A stretch of 38,634 nucleotides of DNA. Origin: Wocania arenilitoris (lineage in GTDB: Bacteria; Bacteroidota; Bacteroidia; Flavobacteriales; Flavobacteriaceae). Shown here in pieces: positions 33,484-38,634 of this stretch; the first letter of the stretch is position 1, and every line of letters begins with the position of its first letter. A program made the position numbers and the translations under genes. The stretch is from positions 1-38,634 of the forward strand of contig NZ_JAKKDU010000021.1 of the NCBI RefSeq assembly GCF_021728535.1. Direction: 5' to 3'. The notes beneath the pieces were generated by a model, which was not told the DNA's origin, did no database searches, and saw only the letters and a list, made by a program, of their open reading frames with translations.

Positions 33484-34218
33484 TTAACGACGTTGCCTTA
33501 CAACTTCATATAAAAAAGCACCACAAGCGACAGACACATTTAAAGATTCAATATCGCCTAATAAAGGAAGTTTAGCTTTAGCATCAACTACTTTTAAAGT
33601 TGATGGGTTGATACCTCTACCTTCCGATCCCATAATAATGGCACAAGGCTCTGTAAAAGACACATCGTATAAAGTATCATTAGTTTTTTCGGTTGCAGCA
33701 ATTACTTTAATACCTGAAGCTTGCATATAAAACACAGCGTCTTTTATATGGTCTACCTTACAAATGGGTATTTTAAAAACTGCTCCTGCACTTGTTTTTA
33801 TGGTGTCTCCATTTACTGGAGCGCCGCCTTTTTTTTGAATGATGATACCATCAACACCTGTACATTCTGCCGTTCTAATAATAGCTCCAAAATTACGAAC
33901 ATCACTTAGTTGATCTAATAGCAGGAACAAAGGCGTTTTCCCAGACTCCATAACGTTCAAAACCAATGTCTCTAAGTTATGAAAAGCGATAGGGGATATT
34001 TGTGCAACTGCTCCTTGGTGGTTCTTTTTAGTTAAGCGATTGAGTTTTTCAACAGGAACATAAGATTTATTAATACTATTTCTGTTAATAAGCGATTCCA
34101 ACTCTTTAAACAGCTCACCTTGTAACCCTTTTTGAAGAAATACTTTGTCTATTGTTTCGCCTGCATTTATGGCTTCTATAATGGCACGAATACCAAAAAT
34201 TTGTGTTTGATCTTGCAT
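33484..34218 (-). CDS. rlmB: 23S rRNA (G2251-2'-O)-methyltransferase, TrmH/SpoU family
   Basis: A 244-residue SPOUT methyltransferase that most resembles RlmB, which methylates the ribose of G2251 in the 23S rRNA P loop. The N-terminal substrate-binding domain (IFGIRAIIEAINAGETIDKV, LTKKNHQGAVAQIS) precedes the knotted catalytic domain. Its motifs are DQLSDVRNFGAIIRTAE (motif 1, with the catalytic Arg), IMGSEGRGI (motif 2) and IESLNVSVACGAFLYE (motif 3). A TATCTTTA promoter element ends 4 bases before its ATG. It converges with the rhomboid gene and diverges from the haloperoxidase fusion gene. Confidence 0.92.
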   Translation of the reverse strand: MQDQTQIFGIRAIIEAINAGETIDKVFLQKGLQGELFKELESLINRNSINKSYVPVEKLNRLTKKNHQGAVAQISPIAFHNLETLVLNVMESGKTPLFLLLDQLSDVRNFGAIIRTAECTGVDGIIIQKKGGAPVNGDTIKTSAGAVFKIPICKVDHIKDAVFYMQASGIKVIAATEKTNDTLYDVSFTEPCAIIMGSEGRGINPSTLKVVDAKAKLPLLGDIESLNVSVACGAFLYEVVRQRR

Positions 34219-34222
34219 GGGG

Positions 34223-34230
34223 TAAAGATA
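34223..34230 (-). promoter_or_regulatory. -7 promoter element of rlmB
   Basis: On the minus strand this reads TATCTTTA and ends 4 bases before the rlmB ATG, again predicting a leaderless mRNA. Confidence 0.5.
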
Positions 34231-34352
34231 TAAAAGTTACCATTATAAAATTTAAATTATCTAAAGCGATAATTAGTTCAATGGACATTTTCTATTTTTA
34301 ACCCAAAAGAGGGTCTATTATTTTTTGTAAATTTATAGAAAAGTTAATCTAC

Positions 34353-37300
34353 ATGTTATTGAAAAAAAACACTAAATATTTTATTTTATTATTAGCAATT
34401 TTAGTAATCAATGTCGTAAATGGCCAGATTAATTTTATAGATAGGGCAGAAAGCTCAGGTTTGGGTATATCTTGTGGAACAACTTATCTAGGTAATGGAG
34501 TGTCCTTTTATGACTATAACAATGATGGCTATGATGATTTAACCTTTGCAACTGAAGATGGACAAAACATAAGGTTTTTTAAAAATACGGGTAGTAATGG
34601 TTTTATTGAAGAACATCTTAATATTTCTGAATTAAACTATCAAACTAAACAAGTTAATTGGGTAGATATAGATAACGACGGAGATAAAGATTTATATGTT
34701 ACGAGTGATACGAATGGAAATAGATTATTTGTAAATGATGGCAATTTAAACTTTATTGACATTACGAATTTTTCAGGTTTACCCGAGCAAAATATATTCA
34801 CTTATGGAGCATCTTGGGGGGATTATAACAATGATGGTTACTTAGATGTTTTTATTTGTAGTTTTGATTCTAATAAAGCAATTCCAAATTTTCTTTATAA
34901 AAATAATGGTGATAACACATTTACTAATGTAAGTGAATCTGCTGGTATAAGTTCTTTAGGGCATTTGTCTTTTTGTGCTGCTTTTTTTGATTATAATAAC
35001 GATGGTTGGCAAGATATTTATATATCTAATGATAGGATTTTTAATCCTAATATTTTATACAAGAATAACGGCGATGGTACGTTTACTGATAAAAGTCAGG
35101 AATCTAAATCTGATATAAGGATAGACGCAATGTCCGTAACCATTGATGACTTTGATAACGACGGTTGGTTTGATATATATGTAACTAATTCTCCTGATGA
35201 TGGCAATGTTTTTTTAAGAAATAATGGAAATGGCACTTTTACCGATATAGCTCCATCCACTGGAACCAAAGTTTTTGGTGTTTGTTGGGGAGCAGTTTTC
35301 CTGGATGCTGAAAATGATAAAGATTTAGACTTGTACGTTAGTAGTTCGTTAAACGGGACTTCAGTTTATAATTCCTCTGTTTTTTTTGAGAATTTAGGCG
35401 ATAATAAATTTCAAAGTGATATAAATGTAGGGTTTTTTAATGACAATAAGCCCAGTCATTCAAATGCAATTGGAGATGTAAATAATGATGGTTTATACGA
35501 TATTATTGTGTCTAATACGGATGATGAGTTTATTAATCTTTGGATGAACGAATCTGTTACTAACAATAATTGGTTAAGGATAGAATTAGAAGGAACTGTA
35601 AGTAACCGAGATGGAATAGGATCGGTAATAGAGATTTCTGCAAACGGTACAAAACAATACCGTTATACGTTGTGTGGAGAAGGGTATTTATCTCAAAACT
35701 CGTCATACGAAATATTTGGGGTTGGGAGTAATACTTTAGTAGATTATGTTAAAGTAAAATGGTTAAGTGGTATTGAAGACTATTATTATAACGTTGATGT
35801 TAACCAATCACTAACTTTAAAAGAAGGTACTGGCAGTAAGGCTACCCCTGTATATGGATGCGTGAATCCTAATTCGTGTAATTTTAATCCTGATGCGACT
35901 GTTGATGATGGTTCATGCGTTTTTGCGGAGTCAGGAAATATTTTAGGTAATTCTAGTTCTAATCCACTGAGAACAGAGAAATATACTCATAGTTTAACTG
36001 ACAGAGAAGCATACTTTTGGACGGTTGTGAATGGAGAAATTCTTGATGGACAAGGGACAAATACAATTAGTGTTAAGTGGGATATAGCCTCTAAAGGTGT
36101 TGTTTCGGTTGTTAATAAGAATGATAATTGCATGTCTAACACTGTTTCTTTAGAAGTACCCTTATCTATAAATTTGCGTTTAGAAGATGCTAATTATTCT
36201 ATAGCAAGATTATGGAATGAACTATTGCTGGAAGCTATAAGGACAGATTATGCAAGACCTACAGTTCATGCTCGAAACCTGTTTCATACAAGTGTCGCAA
36301 TGTATGATTCGTGGGCCATTTATAATAAGAATAATGAAGCTTATTTAATTGGTAAGGATTTACATGGTTTTATTTGTGACTTTGATGGCTTTTCACATTC
36401 TGTAGATTATCAGGTTTCTGATGCAGTTAATAAAACTTTAAGTTTTGCTGTTTATAGGTTGTTAGAGCACAGGTTTAGAAAATCTCCAAACTGGGAAACT
36501 ATTTCAAAACGCTTAGATGAGTTAATGGAGCTACTAGGTTATGATATTAATTATGATTCTATTGACTATTCAAATGGAGAACCTGCTGCTTTAGGCAATT
36601 TTATTGGAGCTAAAATAATTGAATATGGACTTCAAGATGGTTCGAATGAATTAAATGGGTATACCAACGAATATTATTTTCCTGTAAATGAGTCTTTAGC
36701 TCCAATTGTTAGTGGCAACGAAACCATTTCTAACCCTAATAGATGGCAACCACTTTCATTAGATGTGTATATTGATCAAAGTGGGAATATAGTGTCTCCT
36801 ACTAATTCTGTTCCAGAATTTTTGAGTCCAGAATGGGGTAATACGCTTCCTTTTTCTTTGAAGGAGAACGATTTGAGTGTTTATTCTCGAAATTCAAACA
36901 GTTATAGAGTATACCATGACCCTGGAGCACCTCCTTTTATAGATGCAGAAGATGCTTCTTTATCTAATGTGTACAAGTGGGGGTTCTCTTTGGTTTCCAT
37001 TTGGAGTTCTCATTTGTCTCCTATTGATGGTGTAATGTGGGATATATCTCCGAAATCTATAGGTAACATAGCATCAAGTTCTTTTCCTAATGATTTTTAT
37101 GCTTATAAAGATTTTTATAAGCAGATTGAAGGAGGAGATATTGGTAATGGCCACAATTTAAACCCAATTACAAACCAAGCTTATATCGAGCAAATAGTGC
37201 CTAGAGGGGACTATACTAGGGTTTTGGCTGAATTCTGGGCTGATGGCCCCGACTCAGAAACCCCTCCAGGACATTGGTTTGTTTTGTTAAATTATATTAA

Positions 37301-38309
37301 TGACCACCCATTAATTCAAAAGAAATTCGAAGGGAACGGTTCTGTTTTAAGTGATATTGAATGGGAAGTAAAGTCCTATTTTATATTGGGAGGAGCTATG
37401 CATGATGCAGCTATTGCTGCATGGGGTATTAAAGGGTGGTATGACTATATACGTCCTATTTCTGCTATTAGATACATGGCAGGTAAAGGTCAAAGCTCTG
37501 AAACAAATATGGATAATTTTGATATTGATGGTATGCCTTTAATGGATGGATTTGTTGAGGTAGTTGGTGAAGATGACTCTTTGGCTGGAGATAATGGTGA
37601 AAATGTAGGCAAGATTAAACTATATGCTTGGAGAGGTCATAGTTATATTCAAGATGCAGAAACAGATGAAGCCGGTGTTGGTTGGATTCTTGCTGAAAAT
37701 TGGTGGCCGTACCAACGTCCATCATTTGTTACTCCTCCGTTTGCTGGCTATGTTTCTGGACACTCAACTTATTCGAGAGCTGCTGCCGAAATTCTTACTA
37801 GGTTAACAGGTTCTCCTTTTTTTCCGGGAGGACTTGGAGAGTTTCATGCTAACAAAAATGAGTTTTTAGTTTTTGAAGAAGGACCTAGTCAAGATATAAT
37901 ATTACAATGGGCTACATATAGAGATGCATCTGATCAGTGTAGTCTTTCAAGAATATGGGGGGGCATCCACCCACCTATGGATGATATACCTGGAAGAATA
38001 ATAGGAGAGAAAATAGGAGTAGAAGCGTTTGATTTTGCAAAGAAGTATTTTAATAATAAAACTGAAGAGGAAGTTAAAATGATGGCATTTCCCAACCCAG
38101 TGAGTGAATCGGATAAACTATTTATTAACAATACAAATGAAGGAATGGAATTTGAACTATTTAATTTGCAAGGTAAGAGTGTAGCCATAGATTTTGAGTT
38201 TAATAAGACAAATTATCAAACTAAGATAGCGTTTGTTGGAAGTTTGACTACTGGAATTTATATACTAAAGACTGAAGGAAAGTTTTGGAAGATTATAGTG
38301 ATGAATTAG
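34353..38309 (+). CDS. FG-GAP/ASPIC-UnbV and vanadium haloperoxidase fusion with T9SS signal
   Basis: A 1318-residue secreted protein with a signal peptide (YFILLLAILVINVVNG). Residues about 25-400 hold FG-GAP/VCBS propeller repeats with calcium loops (DYNNDGYDD, DIDNDGDKD, DYNNDGYLD, DFDNDGWFD, DVNNDGLYD). An ASPIC/UnbV domain follows (about 405-487), then a short Cys-rich motif YGCVNPNSCNFNPDATVDDG (about 500-519) and a PKD-like domain (about 530-605). Residues about 607-1240 form a vanadium-dependent haloperoxidase/PAP2 domain with the full signature: KGWYDYIRP (Lys1027, Arg1034), SGHS (His1137), and SRIWGGIHPPMD (Arg1200, His1206, Asp1210). The C-terminus (MAFPNPVSESDKLFI, GIYILKTEGKFWKIIVMN) is a type A T9SS sorting domain. 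Vanadate-dependent halide oxidation, or phosphatase activity, at the cell surface is inferred. Confidence 0.9.
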   Translation: MLLKKNTKYFILLLAILVINVVNGQINFIDRAESSGLGISCGTTYLGNGVSFYDYNNDGYDDLTFATEDGQNIRFFKNTGSNGFIEEHLNISELNYQTKQVNWVDIDNDGDKDLYVTSDTNGNRLFVNDGNLNFIDITNFSGLPEQNIFTYGASWGDYNNDGYLDVFICSFDSNKAIPNFLYKNNGDNTFTNVSESAGISSLGHLSFCAAFFDYNNDGWQDIYISNDRIFNPNILYKNNGDGTFTDKSQESKSDIRIDAMSVTIDDFDNDGWFDIYVTNSPDDGNVFLRNNGNGTFTDIAPSTGTKVFGVCWGAVFLDAENDKDLDLYVSSSLNGTSVYNSSVFFENLGDNKFQSDINVGFFNDNKPSHSNAIGDVNNDGLYDIIVSNTDDEFINLWMNESVTNNNWLRIELEGTVSNRDGIGSVIEISANGTKQYRYTLCGEGYLSQNSSYEIFGVGSNTLVDYVKVKWLSGIEDYYYNVDVNQSLTLKEGTGSKATPVYGCVNPNSCNFNPDATVDDGSCVFAESGNILGNSSSNPLRTEKYTHSLTDREAYFWTVVNGEILDGQGTNTISVKWDIASKGVVSVVNKNDNCMSNTVSLEVPLSINLRLEDANYSIARLWNELLLEAIRTDYARPTVHARNLFHTSVAMYDSWAIYNKNNEAYLIGKDLHGFICDFDGFSHSVDYQVSDAVNKTLSFAVYRLLEHRFRKSPNWETISKRLDELMELLGYDINYDSIDYSNGEPAALGNFIGAKIIEYGLQDGSNELNGYTNEYYFPVNESLAPIVSGNETISNPNRWQPLSLDVYIDQSGNIVSPTNSVPEFLSPEWGNTLPFSLKENDLSVYSRNSNSYRVYHDPGAPPFIDAEDASLSNVYKWGFSLVSIWSSHLSPIDGVMWDISPKSIGNIASSSFPNDFYAYKDFYKQIEGGDIGNGHNLNPITNQAYIEQIVPRGDYTRVLAEFWADGPDSETPPGHWFVLLNYINDHPLIQKKFEGNGSVLSDIEWEVKSYFILGGAMHDAAIAAWGIKGWYDYIRPISAIRYMAGKGQSSETNMDNFDIDGMPLMDGFVEVVGEDDSLAGDNGENVGKIKLYAWRGHSYIQDAETDEAGVGWILAENWWPYQRPSFVTPPFAGYVSGHSTYSRAAAEILTRLTGSPFFPGGLGEFHANKNEFLVFEEGPSQDIILQWATYRDASDQCSLSRIWGGIHPPMDDIPGRIIGEKIGVEAFDFAKKYFNNKTEEEVKMMAFPNPVSESDKLFINNTNEGMEFELFNLQGKSVAIDFEFNKTNYQTKIAFVGSLTTGIYILKTEGKFWKIIVMN

Positions 38310-38634
38310 TTTAAATTTGTTGACATATTTGGGCTTTAAAAGAATAATAATTTAAAGGGTATATAGGTGTTTTGAAATAATAGTCTATGAATTTTAATTA
38401 ATTATGAAGAACACTAAATTCCAAGTCGGACTTAATTTTCAGGTTATTGGCGGTGCGGGTTTTAAAGGATATCAACAATATTTCGTTAGACTTGACCTTG
38501 CTTTTACTTTTTATACCAATTTAAATTCATAAAGTCGTATTGAAAGCATTTGTATAATGGTAATTACTCGTTATGGATTTAATAAGGTCATTACTCATAT
38601 TGTTGACGCTATTGTGTAGCCATTTTTTTAAACT
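38310..38634 (+). other. Right-edge intergenic region
   Basis: About 325 AT-rich bases follow the haloperoxidase gene. A weak hairpin, CTTTAAA (38334-38340) with TTTAAAG (38351-38357), lacks a T run and is not a convincing terminator. The only coding candidate is the 42-residue frame listed separately. The repeated ATTACTC near 38565 and 38590 is probably chance. Confidence 0.4.
38404..38532 (+). CDS. Short frame, possible barrel-protein fragment
   Basis: This is a 42-residue frame starting at ATG (MKNTKFQVGLNFQVIGGAGF, then KGYQQYFVRLDLAFTFYTNL). The alternating polar and hydrophobic pattern resembles outer-membrane beta strands, but there is no signal peptide and no family I can name. It may be a remnant of a larger gene or a chance frame. 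Confidence 0.2.
   Translation: MKNTKFQVGLNFQVIGGAGFKGYQQYFVRLDLAFTFYTNLNS

Noticed and set aside
38334-38357. A terminator after the haloperoxidase fusion gene
   Set aside because: The stem is only 7 A/T-rich pairs with a 10-base loop and no T run follows.

Overview
The window is AT-rich chromosomal DNA from a member of the Bacteroidota, almost certainly a marine-type Flavobacteriaceae. The evidence is the SusC/SusD pair, signal-peptide lipoproteins, a type IX secretion C-terminal sorting domain, DUF5723, DUF3857 and DUF7033-type proteins, the near absence of Shine-Dalgarno sequences, and repeated use of the Bacteroidota -7 promoter element TAnnTTTG. All calls come from reading the sequence and recalling families; no database search was run.

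Layout. The left edge (1-157, minus) holds the truncated helix-turn-helix start of a transposase-like gene. Positions 504-11908 form a glycan-uptake style block on the plus strand: SusC-type TonB-dependent transporter, SusD-type lipoprotein, a strong terminator, a large FG-GAP/ASPIC-UnbV lipoprotein, a LytS-type histidine kinase overlapping a LytTR response regulator, and a NagX-like (DUF5009/HGSNAT-type) membrane acyltransferase. A convergent small secreted protein (12064-12510, minus) follows, then rsgA and a lipoprotein sialidase (13792-14949). The NagX-like protein and the sialidase both suggest acetylated amino sugars or sialic-acid-like glycans, but the housekeeping gene rsgA lies between them.

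Positions 14963-34218 are mostly conserved housekeeping genes: dtd, a DUF457-type membrane protein, two tandem DUF3857/transglutaminase-like proteins (one with an intact Cys-His-Asp triad, one without), a MazG-like pyrophosphohydrolase, aroA, queA, rlmN, a polyprenyl diphosphate synthase, a DUF1569 protein (minus), radC, a DUF7033/polysaccharide-deacetylase-like protein, yjjG, an envelope operon of unknown function (lipoprotein, DUF5723 barrel, coiled-coil protein), rarA (minus), a rhomboid protease and rlmB (minus). The right end holds a 1318-residue secreted protein that joins FG-GAP repeats and ASPIC/UnbV to a complete vanadium-haloperoxidase/PAP2 signature and a T9SS sorting domain.

Two non-genic patterns stand out. 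Short tandem tracts with a strict 7-base period occur twice inside aroA (in different reading frames) and at gene ends near 31100, 33322 and 33456. Several housekeeping genes have a TAnnTTTG/A element only 4-8 bases before the start codon, which implies leaderless mRNAs and fixes several start sites. REP-like hairpins and a GC-rich structured element also lie between genes (13575-13724, 23724-23748, 32463-32550). No tRNA, rRNA or CRISPR array was seen.
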